Assembly: GCA_963815935.1 (NCBI GenBank)
Contig: CAWFIL010000002.1
Coordinates: 310,001 to 374,000 of the forward strand
DNA: 64,000 nt
Direction of reading: 5' to 3'
Origin: JARIHD01 sp963815935
Lineage (GTDB): Bacteria > Patescibacteriota > Saccharimonadia > Saccharimonadales > UBA4665
Part shown: positions 8,285 to 16,129 of the stretch, piece after piece
Layout of the letters: each line of letters begins with the position of its first letter
Position numbering within the stretch: position 1 is the first letter of the stretch
The notes under the pieces: generated by a model
What the model saw: the letters and a program-made list of their open reading frames with translations, nothing else
What the model was told of the DNA's origin: nothing
Databases searched by the model: none
Made by a program: the position numbers and the translations under genes

Positions 8285-9026
8285 TCACTACACCACTCTC
8301 CCCTTACAGTTCGTATTTTGTTCAGTATTCAGTGAGTGCTTCCCAGTTTGTAAAAAACTATACAAACATACAAAAATAACAAAAAGTCAAAATATGTAAA
8401 ACACTCGGAGTAGTAGGGAACATATAAAACAATATCAAAACATAAAAAGCAAATACTTTCACGACAAAACTGTGGAAAAGTCAAATCCGAACACAAAATG
8501 ACACCAAGGGGTCTAGCGTATGGCAAATGACGGCGGACGCTATGGGTCCCATAGGACACAACCAAAGCCCAAAGCCAGACCTGTGCCAGGGGCAATTATG
8601 ACACGTATGTAGTGCGTGTTCACATGGCGCCACGTGTCACCATGTGTAGACGTGCAATATCACACATGAACTCCCCTTTAGTAGGGGTACTTGGTTTACT
8701 GTCCCCGTACTTAATATTAGAGTCGCAAAATATACATTGTGCGACGTCTTGTATGGCACTTGTTTGCACTCGCTGTACCTGGCTTTCGTCCCGGTTTTCC
8801 GGCTATACTTGCCCATCAACTCATCTTGCTGCGTATGTTCCCTACATTCATGACCCATTTCCTATGCCCGTGGCATACTGCTGGTTACTTTCCGGCGTGT
8901 GTTTCTGCCTATGTTGGCTGTAGTCTCGACTTTGTTCGCTTTTTGCAATTATCCATGCAAAAACGAGTATGTATATGCTCTGTTCGTAAATTGTTTAACC
9001 CACTGTCCGGAGGTCACGCCCTATGG
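8285..9026. other. Gene-poor region with inverted repeats between converging transcripts
   Basis: About 740 bp between ftsQ (+) and the - strand gene at 9027, with no convincing gene: the open frames here are Cys/Trp-rich and overlap one another. Inverted repeats seen are GTTTGTA/TACAAAC (8346-8367), ACACG/CGTGT (8601-8619), CACATGG/CCATGTG (8621-8646), CCCC/GGGG near 8677-8691, and TTTTTGCA/TGCAAAAA (8940-8963). Base composition shifts from A-rich (8340-8500) to pyrimidine-rich (8750-8960). It could hold an untranslated RNA on either strand or the decayed remains of a gene. Confidence 0.4.
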
Positions 9027-9776
9027 CTACCTTGCGTCGATGGCGGCGTCCAAGCGCCTCAGCCACTCCGTATGAATGGTGTTGTGTAACTCTTTTCCCT
9101 CTCTGGAGCGCAACTTCCCTGACTCGCTACTGAGGTGTGCAAATTCATTCGGAAAGTCGTTGTTGGCAATGAGCGGATCCAGATCTACTAGTGTTTGACC
9201 GATGTATTGCCGGACGAAGCAAACGTCACGCATCGGCTTGACGCCGGCTGGACGGTTCGGGTCAACATAGTAGCTGAATAGCTTGCCGAGGACTTGCAGA
9301 GCTGGTGTCTGGCGTTTGGCGCGCCAGCTGTCGAGCGATTGCTGCAGTGGAGTACCCTCCACTGCCTCGCTGAGCGTAAACAGCCCAAAGCCGGCTTTGC
9401 CCCAGCGGTCTTCGTCCTTCACTACCACCGGGAGATGAGCGGGCACTTCAATGCCGTGCTGTTGCAACCGCTGCAGTTCTCCTTGGTGCCATACTAAATG
9501 GCCTGCCACCTCTTCGGGCCGGCGAGGGATGTCCAACGGGTCTACTTCCTTTTCGTGCAGATAAATGCCCCGCAGATAGTAGGGCTTGCCCTGCCTCTCG
9601 ACGGGCATGACATAGCCATAATCAGGCACCCAATCGCAGGTCTTGACGTATTTGCTTGGCGTCCGGCCGATCATGTGCAGGCCGAGCACGGCTAATTCAT
9701 CGGGCTCAACACAAATGGCCTCCTGCATCTGTTCGTATCCATCCAGTGGCGGGACTAGAACTTCATAGGAGGCCAT
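9027..9776 (-). CDS. Hypothetical protein, possibly degenerate kinase-like
   Basis: A 249-residue soluble protein I do not recognise. The ATG at 9776 (MASYEVLVPPLDGYEQ) is preferred to a TTG four codons upstream. The order of elements (a VVVKDEDRWGKAGFGLFTLSEAVEGTPL segment, then VCFVRQYIGQTLVDLDPLI) faintly recalls a phosphotransferase C-lobe with a D-x-D near the end. The HxD catalytic loop and a P-loop are missing, so a kinase function should not be assumed. It starts 37 bases after the stop of the sigma/HARE gene, probably in the same transcript. No membrane segment or signal peptide is visible. Confidence 0.6.
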   Translation of the reverse strand: MASYEVLVPPLDGYEQMQEAICVEPDELAVLGLHMIGRTPSKYVKTCDWVPDYGYVMPVERQGKPYYLRGIYLHEKEVDPLDIPRRPEEVAGHLVWHQGELQRLQQHGIEVPAHLPVVVKDEDRWGKAGFGLFTLSEAVEGTPLQQSLDSWRAKRQTPALQVLGKLFSYYVDPNRPAGVKPMRDVCFVRQYIGQTLVDLDPLIANNDFPNEFAHLSSESGKLRSREGKELHNTIHTEWLRRLDAAIDAR

Positions 9777-9812
9777 AATATGTACCAACTGTAGTCTGTT
9801 ATTGAGGAAGAG

Positions 9813-10862
9813 CTACTCTTCTTCGGCTAATTCGTAGGTAGCCTTAGCGACACGCTTGAATTGCGACTTGCCCTGAAGGTTCAGAAGAATAGTGGTCTCT
9901 TTGACGAAGCGGCTCTTGAGAACGCGCTTAACGATTTCGTCGCGGTGCAGGGGTTCGCCTGCTTCGCGTAGTACTTCTGCGATAATATCGGCCACCGTGC
10001 CCTTTTTGTATCCCCACTCACGTAGTGCATAGATGCCACGGCCAATCAACACGAAGCGTTTGTCTTTGATGAGCTCGTTGTGAATAGCCTGGGTGGTAAC
10101 ATCCTTGCGCTTGAAATCTGATTTCTTAATTGTCTCGGCAATCTCGTTAAAGTGCATGTGCTTGCCATGTTCTTTTAGGATGACGTAGATTTTGTCGCGA
10201 ATATTCTTTGGATTGACCATTGGCCACTTGACTAGACCCCAACGGTTGTTGAGGGTAGCGAGATCCTTGGACGTGCTCGCTAAGGCGCGAGCTTGGTCAA
10301 CGGGCTCGATAGAAGTTGCCTTGGCAACCTCTGCGATCAGAGCGGGCTCGCCCATCTTCTTGATGGCGTCGACGATCTTGATAACCTGGGCCTTTATTGC
10401 CTTTTCGTCGTGCGCACTGCGCACGCCTATGGCATGGTAGTAGTGGTCGTTATCCTCAATAACCACAAGGCTTGGACACAGCTCTGCCAGAAAAGCAATG
10501 CGTGACTGGTCGGTACGTGTGCTCTCGGCCGTCAGACGGGCGCTGAGTTCGCTTACGCGTGCAGCTTCACCCATTTGGTGCAATTCGGCGAGTAGGGCGG
10601 TTTCTACGTCCTGTACGTGGGGCAATTGCCCCTGCTCTGCCGTGCTTTTGAGGCGGGCGATAACAGATTTCTCAAGCTGTCGGACGCGCTCGCGGGTAAT
10701 CCCGAGAAGTTCGCCTATCTGCTCAAGAGTCTCCTTGCGATCGAATAGGCCAAAGCGACGGGCAACGATTTCACGTTCTCGTTCCCTCTCAATACTGGAA
10801 AGGATGTCTTGGACAAATTGCTCTGAATCGAGCACTGATTTGGTTTGCTGGCTCTCTGCCAT
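9813..10862 (-). CDS. Sigma-70 region 4 fused to HARE-HTH domains; putative transcription regulator
   Basis: A 349-residue protein. Residues about 20-75 form sigma region 4: the helix-turn-helix ETLEQIGELLGITRERVRQLE is a close match to the -35-reading helix of housekeeping sigma factors. A middle helical part follows. The C-terminal part (about 215-345) holds two HARE-HTH-like repeats, starting NIRDKIYVILKEHGKHMHFNEIAETI and VADIIAEVLREAGEPLHRDEIVKRVL. HARE-HTH is also found in the RNA polymerase delta subunit and in chromatin proteins. Sigma regions 2 and 3 are absent, so it cannot melt a -10 alone. A -10 box TATAAT lies at 10902-10907 on the - strand. Confidence 0.85.
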   Translation of the reverse strand: MAESQQTKSVLDSEQFVQDILSSIEREREREIVARRFGLFDRKETLEQIGELLGITRERVRQLEKSVIARLKSTAEQGQLPHVQDVETALLAELHQMGEAARVSELSARLTAESTRTDQSRIAFLAELCPSLVVIEDNDHYYHAIGVRSAHDEKAIKAQVIKIVDAIKKMGEPALIAEVAKATSIEPVDQARALASTSKDLATLNNRWGLVKWPMVNPKNIRDKIYVILKEHGKHMHFNEIAETIKKSDFKRKDVTTQAIHNELIKDKRFVLIGRGIYALREWGYKKGTVADIIAEVLREAGEPLHRDEIVKRVLKSRFVKETTILLNLQGKSQFKRVAKATYELAEEE

Positions 10863-10992
10863 GAACGTTTCCCTATCTGTTAATTACCGGGCTTTGACAT
10901 AATTATAAAACTAATGTATGTAAAAGTCAAATAAACTCCCTATAAGGTTTATTGTATCACGAAATGGACATGCAAATCGGTTATATGTTGTA

Positions 10993-11024
10993 GAAATATC
11001 GCTACAAAATATCTTGCACAAGAT
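10993..11024 (-). terminator. Tandem inverted repeats after topA, weak terminator or operator
   Basis: ATCTTG-CA-CAAGAT at 11011-11024 and GTAG/CTAC at about 10990-11005 lie 24-60 bases after the topA stop. On the - strand the first is followed by ATTTTG, a weak T-run. ACAAGAT is also repeated directly at about 11018-11031. Either a weak terminator or a protein site. Confidence 0.35.
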
Positions 11025-11047
11025 ACAAGATTGTGGAAAAGTATAGC

Positions 11048-13339
11048 CTATTTCTTTTTTGCGCGTTTGGTAAAGCGCTTACGTGCTGGCGCTTCGTCCA
11101 GTAGTTTTTTGCACTCTTCTTCGCTTAGCTTGGCGGGCTCGATATCTTTGGGGATCTTGGCATTCTTTTTCCCGTCGGTAATGTACGGCCCGTAGGGGCC
11201 ATTTACTACTTTAACCCCACTTGCAAATTCTTGGATATACTTATTGGCGTCTTTTTCGAGTTTTGCTTTGTAGAGTTTGCGAGCTTCGGCTTCAGTGATG
11301 CTAAAAGGGTCATGAGGCTTGATCGATACGAATACTTTGTCTACCTGCACGTACGGCCCAAAGCGGCCGATGTTAGCCTTAATCTCCTTGCCGTCCTCGG
11401 TAGCGCCGACTACTCGAGGCAGCTCAAACATATTGAGTGCCTGTTCCAATGTGACGGTTTCCAGGGTGGTGCCTGTAGGAAGCGGTGCGAAAGCGGGCTT
11501 GTCTTCGGATTCGGTCTCGCCGCGTTGCAGCATGGGCCCGTAGCGGCCAAAGCGTGCCATGACAGGTTGGCCGGTTTTGGGGTCGTTGCCCAATACCTTG
11601 GCTTGGGATACTTCACTACGAGAAATGCCACCAGCAGCTTCAATGAGCGGATGAAAGTCCTTATAGAACTTGCCAATCATCTTGTGCCAGGTCTCCTTGC
11701 CTTCGGCTACGAGGTCAAAGCCTTGCTCGACGGTAGCTGTGAAGTCGAAGTCGACAACGCTCGGGAAGTGTTTAACCAAGAAGTCGGTAGTAACTTCGGC
11801 TAGATGTGTTGGGACCAATTTGTTACGGTCGGCACCAGTAATCTCGGTGATTTCTTCTTCGGTAATAGCACCATTCATAAGCGAAAGGGTTTGTACGGTG
11901 CGCTCCTGCCCCTCGAGGTCCTTACGTTCTACGTATTCACGGGCCTGGATGGTCGAGATAGTTGGCGCGTAGGTACTCGGGCGACCGATGCCGAGCTCTT
12001 CTAGCTTCTTTACGAGCGTTGCTTCGGAGTATCGGGCCGGCGGGCGGGTAAAAGTCTGCACGGCGTTCATGCTGGCTAGATCAAGTCTCTGGCCCTTCTG
12101 AACGGGTGGTAAGATAGTGTCGTCTTTTACACCACCGTAGACTTTCATGAAACCGTCGAACTTGAGCACTTCGCCCTTGCCGACGAGCTTTTCGCTGCGG
12201 TTGGACAAACCGATTGTGACTTCTGTTTTTTCGGTTTGCGCAGCAGACATCTGGCTGGCCAGGGCACGTTGCCAGATAAGGTTATACAGTTTTTTCTGCT
12301 GGTCGTCGCCTGTAGCAGCCCGACGGTTAAAGTCGGTCGGTCGGATGGCTTCGTGGGCCTCCTGGGCGCTTTCGTTCTTAGTCTTGAACTGACGACGGTT
12401 GTGGTATTGGTCACCGTACTCTTTCTTGATGAACTCTTCGGCAGCGTTAATAGCAAAGCCTGACAGCGTGGTGCTGTCGGTACGCATGTAGGTAATCTGA
12501 CCGCTTTCGTATAGGCGCTGAGCCAAGGTCATAGTCTGTTTTACGCTGTAGCTCAGGCGGCGGGCGGCTTCTTGTTGCAGTGTGCTGGTAGTAAATGGTG
12601 CGCCGGGGTTGCGACTGCCGGGCTTGGTAGCGATGTCTTCTACGGTGAAAATGGCCTCTGCGGCGGCCTGTAGGAAGGTGCGGGCATCGTCGATGGTTGG
12701 TAGCTTAGTTGCTAGTTCGGCCTTGAGGTCTTGACCGTCAATAGTGAAAATGGCGACGACTTTGTAGCTGCTCTGGGATTGAAACTCGCGGATTTCTCGT
12801 TCACGCTCGACGACAATGCGTACAGCAACAGACTGAACGCGACCGGCGCTCAGGCCGGTACGGACTTTTTTCCACAAAACAGGGCTTAACTCGTAGCCTA
12901 CGAGGCGATCGAGGACGCGACGGGCCTGTTGGGCATCTACCAGTTTTAGATCAACGGTGCGAGGGGTCTTGATGGCACCCTCAATAGCCGTCTTGGTAAT
13001 TTCGTGGAACACAATACGCTTAGTCTTCTTGGGGTCAAGCTTGAGCGCTTGCGTGAGGTGCCACGCTATAGCTTCTCCTTCGCGGTCTTCATCGCTTGCT
13101 AGCCAAACGTCGGTGGACTCTTTGGCGGCCTTGCGCAGCTCGGCTACAACCTTCTTTTTGTCGGGGTTGATCTCGTAAGACGGCTCAAAACCATGCTCGA
13201 TATCTATATTGAGACCTTTTTTGGGCAAATCGCGGATATGACCAAAACTACTCTTTACGGAGTAGTCTTTGCCCAAATACTTTTCAATAGTCTTGGCTTT
13301 TGCCGGGCTTTCAACAATAACTAAATTTTTCGCGCTCAT
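11048..13339 (-). CDS. topA: DNA topoisomerase I
   Basis: A 763-residue type IA topoisomerase that relaxes negative supercoils through a tyrosyl-DNA intermediate. The Toprim domain is at the N-terminus (LVIVESPAKAKTIEKYLG; WLASDEDREGEAIAWHL with the DxDxE metal site). The active-site Tyr is in ITYMRTDSTTLS. The core continues with PHEAIRPT-like AHEAIRPTDF and IGRPSTYAP. Instead of C4 zinc fingers the tail carries Gly-rich repeats (VMARFGRYGPMLQRG, IGRFGPYVQ, VNGPYGPYITDGKK), as in the zinc-free TopA group, and ends in Arg/Lys. The start at 13339 gives the canonical MSAKNLVIVESP. Confidence 0.97.
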   Translation of the reverse strand: MSAKNLVIVESPAKAKTIEKYLGKDYSVKSSFGHIRDLPKKGLNIDIEHGFEPSYEINPDKKKVVAELRKAAKESTDVWLASDEDREGEAIAWHLTQALKLDPKKTKRIVFHEITKTAIEGAIKTPRTVDLKLVDAQQARRVLDRLVGYELSPVLWKKVRTGLSAGRVQSVAVRIVVEREREIREFQSQSSYKVVAIFTIDGQDLKAELATKLPTIDDARTFLQAAAEAIFTVEDIATKPGSRNPGAPFTTSTLQQEAARRLSYSVKQTMTLAQRLYESGQITYMRTDSTTLSGFAINAAEEFIKKEYGDQYHNRRQFKTKNESAQEAHEAIRPTDFNRRAATGDDQQKKLYNLIWQRALASQMSAAQTEKTEVTIGLSNRSEKLVGKGEVLKFDGFMKVYGGVKDDTILPPVQKGQRLDLASMNAVQTFTRPPARYSEATLVKKLEELGIGRPSTYAPTISTIQAREYVERKDLEGQERTVQTLSLMNGAITEEEITEITGADRNKLVPTHLAEVTTDFLVKHFPSVVDFDFTATVEQGFDLVAEGKETWHKMIGKFYKDFHPLIEAAGGISRSEVSQAKVLGNDPKTGQPVMARFGRYGPMLQRGETESEDKPAFAPLPTGTTLETVTLEQALNMFELPRVVGATEDGKEIKANIGRFGPYVQVDKVFVSIKPHDPFSITEAEARKLYKAKLEKDANKYIQEFASGVKVVNGPYGPYITDGKKNAKIPKDIEPAKLSEEECKKLLDEAPARKRFTKRAKKK

Positions 13340-13441
13340 GCTTTTGATGTACGTCTAGCTTACCATGCAAGCGCCTATAATACGCAAGTCATCGGTCGCA
13401 ATGCAAATTATTTTCTAGAAACTGTTGCAAAAATGAAACAG

Positions 13442-13470
13442 TTGACGCGCAAATACTACAGGTGTAAAAC
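13442..13470 (+). promoter_or_regulatory. Promoter for the leader upstream of the 73-residue gene
   Basis: TTGACG at 13442-13447, a 17-base spacer, and TAAAAC at 13465-13470. The -35 is near consensus and the -10 is weak. The predicted start is near 13477, just before the CRP-like palindrome. Confidence 0.45.
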
Positions 13471-13480
13471 GGTATATGTC

Positions 13481-13496
13481 TGTGACCTTCGTCACA
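13481..13496. promoter_or_regulatory. Perfect CRP-type palindrome
   Basis: TGTGA-CCTTCG-TCACA matches the TGTGA-N6-TCACA consensus of Crp/Fnr-family regulators exactly. As RNA it would also fold into a 6-bp stem with a CTTC loop. A Crp/Fnr-type regulator is partly encoded at the window end (63563). The site lies just past the predicted start point, a position suited to repression. Confidence 0.5.
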
Positions 13497-13522
13497 CAAA
13501 TAGCAAGTAAGGCAAGACGCCC

Positions 13523-13561
13523 AAAAAGGCCGCTACCTCAACTAGAGGAAGCGGCCTTTTT
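13523..13561 (+). terminator. Strong bidirectional intrinsic terminator ahead of the 73-residue gene
   Basis: AAAAAGGCCGCT at 13523-13534 pairs with AGCGGCCTTTTT at 13550-13561. Inside, CCTC pairs with GAGG around AACTA. The hairpin lies only 27 bases before a start codon, so it either ends a short RNA begun near 13477 or acts as an attenuator for the gene behind it. Confidence 0.85.
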
Positions 13562-13588
13562 GTTCCGTTTTGCAAAGGAGTAAAACTA

Positions 13589-13810
13589 ATGTCATCTTCA
13601 AAAGAACTACCATATGGGTTGCCTGTATCTGAGGTACAGTTTGGCGCCACAGGCGATTACTGGGATGGTGTGCGTGCAGCCTATGAAGCGCACGGCTACA
13701 GCCTGCCCGCCCTCGGGGCTGCCGCAGGTGGTGGTGCTGAGATTGTAGCCGATTTTGCATCGTGCGAACCCCCAGCATTTGTGGGATTCCCTACTGTAGA
13801 GATCGCATAG
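13589..13810 (+). CDS. Hypothetical 73-residue protein
   Basis: A small protein with no recognised domain: MSSSKELPYGLPVSEVQFG at the start, then an Ala/Gly-rich middle (LPALGAAAGGGAEIV) and an acidic, hydrophobic end. It has a good ribosome binding site, AAAGGAG, 9 bases before the ATG, which supports it being real. It sits alone between two terminators (13523-13561 and 13836-13860), so it forms a single-gene unit. The open question is how it is transcribed past the upstream terminator. No membrane helix is evident. Confidence 0.6.
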   Translation: MSSSKELPYGLPVSEVQFGATGDYWDGVRAAYEAHGYSLPALGAAAGGGAEIVADFASCEPPAFVGFPTVEIA

Positions 13811-13835
13811 ATACTACTTAAGTATGTGTGACAGC

Positions 13836-13860
13836 AGAAAAGGCGGAGACGCCTTTTCTT
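13836..13860. terminator. Bidirectional terminator between the 73-residue gene and dprA
   Basis: AGAAAAGGCG at 13836-13845, GAGA loop, CGCCTTTTCT at 13850-13859. T-runs lie on both sides. It serves the + strand small gene and overlaps the stop codon of the - strand dprA. Confidence 0.8.
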
Positions 13861-14701
13861 ATAAAAGCGACCACTGGTTGGCCCCGAGGGCTCTCACTTT
13901 ACCTGTTATTTCGAGCATGGTGATAGTTTGATTAAATTGGCCAACATCCATTCTGCTTTGAATAAGTAAGTCCGACCCGTCGCACGTGCCCTTGCCTATG
14001 AGGTCTAGCACGGTTTGTTCTTGTGGGGTATCCCCCTTGGGTACTTCTTGCCTGCCACTGCCCGATATTCCTAGGGCGTTCAATATATCGACGCTGTTTG
14101 TGGCGGGCATTGCCCCCGCCTGTATTAATCGATTTGTACCAACGGAAGTCGGGCTGGTTATATTGCCTGGCACCGCCATCACATCCTTTCCCTGCTCTAG
14201 TGCAAAGCGTGCGGTATGTAGTGTGCCGCTCTTTTCGCCGGCTTCAGTAATAAGCACCACATCACCGAGGCCTGAGACGAGCCGGTTGCGTGCAATAAAT
14301 GTCCAGGGGGCTGGCGTGAAGCCTCTCGGATATTCGCTGACTAAGGCCCCGCCCTGGTCTAAGATTCGTCGGGCTAATTGCTGGTGACTCCGTGGATATA
14401 TCTGATCGAGCCCACCGGGCATAATGGCCAGCGTAAGCCCATTGGCGTCGAGTGCAGCCCGATGGGCTATGCTATCGACGCCAATTGCTAGGCCACTGAC
14501 TATGAGTGCCCCTGCTCGCGCTGCATCACTTACAAGTTTTGTGGTCACTGCCTTGCCGTACGCCGATACATGTCGACTGCCAACGACAGTTAAACATGGC
14601 CGGCTTAGCAGACTTTCGAGGATTGCCCCCATGACAAACAATTCTGTTGGTGGCTGCGGTATATTCTGGAGTTTTTCTGGGATAACAGATACGGAAAGCA
14701 T
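13859..14701 (-). CDS. dprA: DNA processing protein DprA
   Basis: A 280-residue protein that loads RecA on single-stranded DNA during natural transformation. The Rossmann-like core has LTVVGSRHVSAYGK, IVSGLAIGVDSIAHRAAL, TLAIMPGGLDQIYPRSH, GGALVSEYPRG, FIARNRLVSGLGDVVLITEAGEKSGTL and DVMAVPGNITSPTSVGTNRLI. A C-terminal winged helix (TPQEQTVLDLIGKGTCDGSDLLIQS) completes the family layout. The ATG at 14701 is chosen because VIPEKLQNIPQPP, the usual opening, follows; an upstream in-frame ATG at 14737 would add 12 atypical residues. It implies competence for DNA uptake. Confidence 0.95.
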   Translation of the reverse strand: MLSVSVIPEKLQNIPQPPTELFVMGAILESLLSRPCLTVVGSRHVSAYGKAVTTKLVSDAARAGALIVSGLAIGVDSIAHRAALDANGLTLAIMPGGLDQIYPRSHQQLARRILDQGGALVSEYPRGFTPAPWTFIARNRLVSGLGDVVLITEAGEKSGTLHTARFALEQGKDVMAVPGNITSPTSVGTNRLIQAGAMPATNSVDILNALGISGSGRQEVPKGDTPQEQTVLDLIGKGTCDGSDLLIQSRMDVGQFNQTITMLEITGKVRALGANQWSLL

Positions 14702-14752
14702 AAGTATTTTTAAGTAAGATAATTGCCTATAAAACAAAATGATGTAAAACTA

Positions 14753-14781
14753 TTGACACAACGCAACATATTTGCTAGAAT
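14753..14781 (+). promoter_or_regulatory. Near-consensus sigma-70 promoter for the structured RNA
   Basis: TTGACA at 14753-14758, a 17-base spacer, and TAGAAT at 14776-14781. This is the best -35/-10 pair in the window. The start is predicted near 14788. Confidence 0.8.
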
Positions 14782-14787
14782 TGCAAC

Positions 14788-15189
14788 CTGTAAACGTCAT
14801 ACGACGATTACGCACCTTATATATCCCCCATTCTAACAAATTGTTAGATTGCCTTAGAGCGTGCTGCTAGCTAGTTGTTACCCTCCACTATCTTTTAGCG
14901 CTAGTTCCATTTAAAGGAACTGATATGCGCTCTAAAGCAAACTAACCCCTTTAAGCGCCCGTTTACAGCTTTGGTTGTAATAAGGCCCTTGCGGCCCAAA
15001 AAGAGCGAGTCCACAAAGATGGTCCTTGCGACCGGCGCATCACTTTATGGAGTTTTAGTGCATGACGCTTCGCTGGGTGGGCTTAAAGGGTTGAGATCCT
15101 TCGGGATCTCGTGCGGAGATATCACTTCGGTGATGTCTCCAAAAATCGGCTTATGAGCGGTGCCCACCCCCTCTCATAAGCCGTTTTTT
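14788..15189 (+). ncRNA. Unassigned structured RNA of about 400 nt, or long leader of the 15218 gene
   Basis: A strong promoter and a strong terminator bound about 400 bases with no ORF of note. In order: TCTAACA/TGTTAGA (14832-14848); TTAGAGCG (14854-14861) pairing with CGCTCTAA (14928-14935) around AGTTCC/GGAACT (14903-14921); two small hairpins with the same CTTGC loop (14984-14996 and 15021-15033); ATCACT/AGTGcAT near 15038-15064; GAGATCC-TTCG-GGATCTC (15093-15110); GGAGATATCAC-TTCG-GTGATGTCTCC (15115-15140); then the terminator. GGGTGGGC (15075-15082) is complementary to GCCCACCC (15162-15169) in the terminator loop, so a pseudoknot is possible. I do not see the signature bases of RNase P RNA, tmRNA, SRP RNA or T-boxes. 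Confidence 0.75.
15147..15189 (+). terminator. Intrinsic terminator of the structured RNA
   Basis: CGGCTTATGAG (15147-15157) pairs with CTCATAAGCCG (15173-15183), followed by six T. The 15-base loop carries GCCCACCC, complementary to an upstream segment. The next start codon is 29 bases further on. Confidence 0.9.
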
Positions 15190-15217
15190 GTTTTAGCACT
15201 AGGTGGGTCAAAATGCT

Positions 15218-16129
15218 ATGAGTAATTCAAATTTCGAAACTCGTCCTCTGGACGAATGGTTCCGTACGACAGTTGCCGGCGATATTGCCTTGTGCGATGC
15301 GTTTAGTGGTGAGCCGCTTTGCGGCCCGCATATTGCGAATGAACCCAAGAATCCATCTCGGGTATTCGTTGAGAATTTCCGACTGGGCAATGGTTATGGC
15401 TATTGGAAAGGCAGCAAATATTTTGACGTGCCACCGCTTATTGGCGTGTACCTAACCGATCCCACACGACCAGACGGTTTGGGCGATTACGCGGAGTTCT
15501 GCGATTTGGCCTCTAATTTTGACGTAGTGGCCCACAGCGGCATGCAGAGTGCTCGCATGGAACAAGTGCGCCGCCTTTCTGGCGGCCTTGGCAAGCTGGT
15601 GGTTGCAAATGGCGTGCAATTTAACGGCCAGTACCTAGCGGGCCTGCAAGAGAGCCATTCGCTGGTAGTTAACCTTTCGCCTGCGGTTGATACCGCAGGA
15701 CGCCCAACTACGCCCGATGGAAGGGCGCTACAAGCTGTACGCGATGCGGTTATCACTCAAGGTCTTGACCAAAAGGACCCTAATGACCCAGATCTGACTT
15801 ACTTGGCGACTGACTATGTACATGCCAACACTATCCAATGGCATGACGTGCTGAGTGCTGGTGCTGTTGGCGACAGTTACTACAGCAAGTACGGTCGCCC
15901 AATGACCTCGATGCTCGTGGTCGCGCCATATGAGCATGGTGATCTCGGGCGGAAGTTCGTGGTCAGTGGCGTGCCGCCTGAATTTGAGGTAGATGGTCAG
16001 ACATATCCTGCCGTTGATGTCCGATTTGCTCGTCCTGAGTATATAGACGACCCCAACACGGGTTCGTACGCCCTAGCCTTAGACCACGGCTATATACCAC
16101 ACGAGGCTCTGCGCGACGCGCAGTATTAG
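15218..16129 (+). CDS. Hypothetical 303-residue protein behind a structured leader
   Basis: I do not recognise this protein. It opens MSNSNFETRPLDEWFRTTV and has no membrane helix or signal peptide. It is rich in Asp, Gly and aromatic residues, and an even mix of beta-strand-like stretches suggests a globular fold. A GTG at 15203 is also in frame, but AGGTGGG (15201-15207) sits well for the ATG at 15218. It follows the terminator of the 400-nt RNA by 29 bases, so read-through control is possible. Its TAG overlaps the pth stop codon from the other strand by 4 bases. Confidence 0.75.
   Translation: MSNSNFETRPLDEWFRTTVAGDIALCDAFSGEPLCGPHIANEPKNPSRVFVENFRLGNGYGYWKGSKYFDVPPLIGVYLTDPTRPDGLGDYAEFCDLASNFDVVAHSGMQSARMEQVRRLSGGLGKLVVANGVQFNGQYLAGLQESHSLVVNLSPAVDTAGRPTTPDGRALQAVRDAVITQGLDQKDPNDPDLTYLATDYVHANTIQWHDVLSAGAVGDSYYSKYGRPMTSMLVVAPYEHGDLGRKFVVSGVPPEFEVDGQTYPAVDVRFARPEYIDDPNTGSYALALDHGYIPHEALRDAQY

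Noticed and set aside
8329..8595. An 88-codon - strand open frame
   Set aside because: Its hydrophobic, Cys/Phe/Tyr-rich sequence follows from A-rich DNA on the other strand; no start signal and no pattern of a membrane protein.
8612..9089. Two overlapping + strand open frames (103 and 116 codons) after ftsQ
   Set aside because: They overlap in different frames, are unusually rich in Cys, Trp and Pro, and lack start signals. A gene is not supported.
14788..15189. Structured RNA as RNase P RNA or tmRNA
   Set aside because: Size fits, but I found neither the P4 signature bases of RNase P nor a tRNA-like end, tag frame or encoded CCA of tmRNA on either strand.
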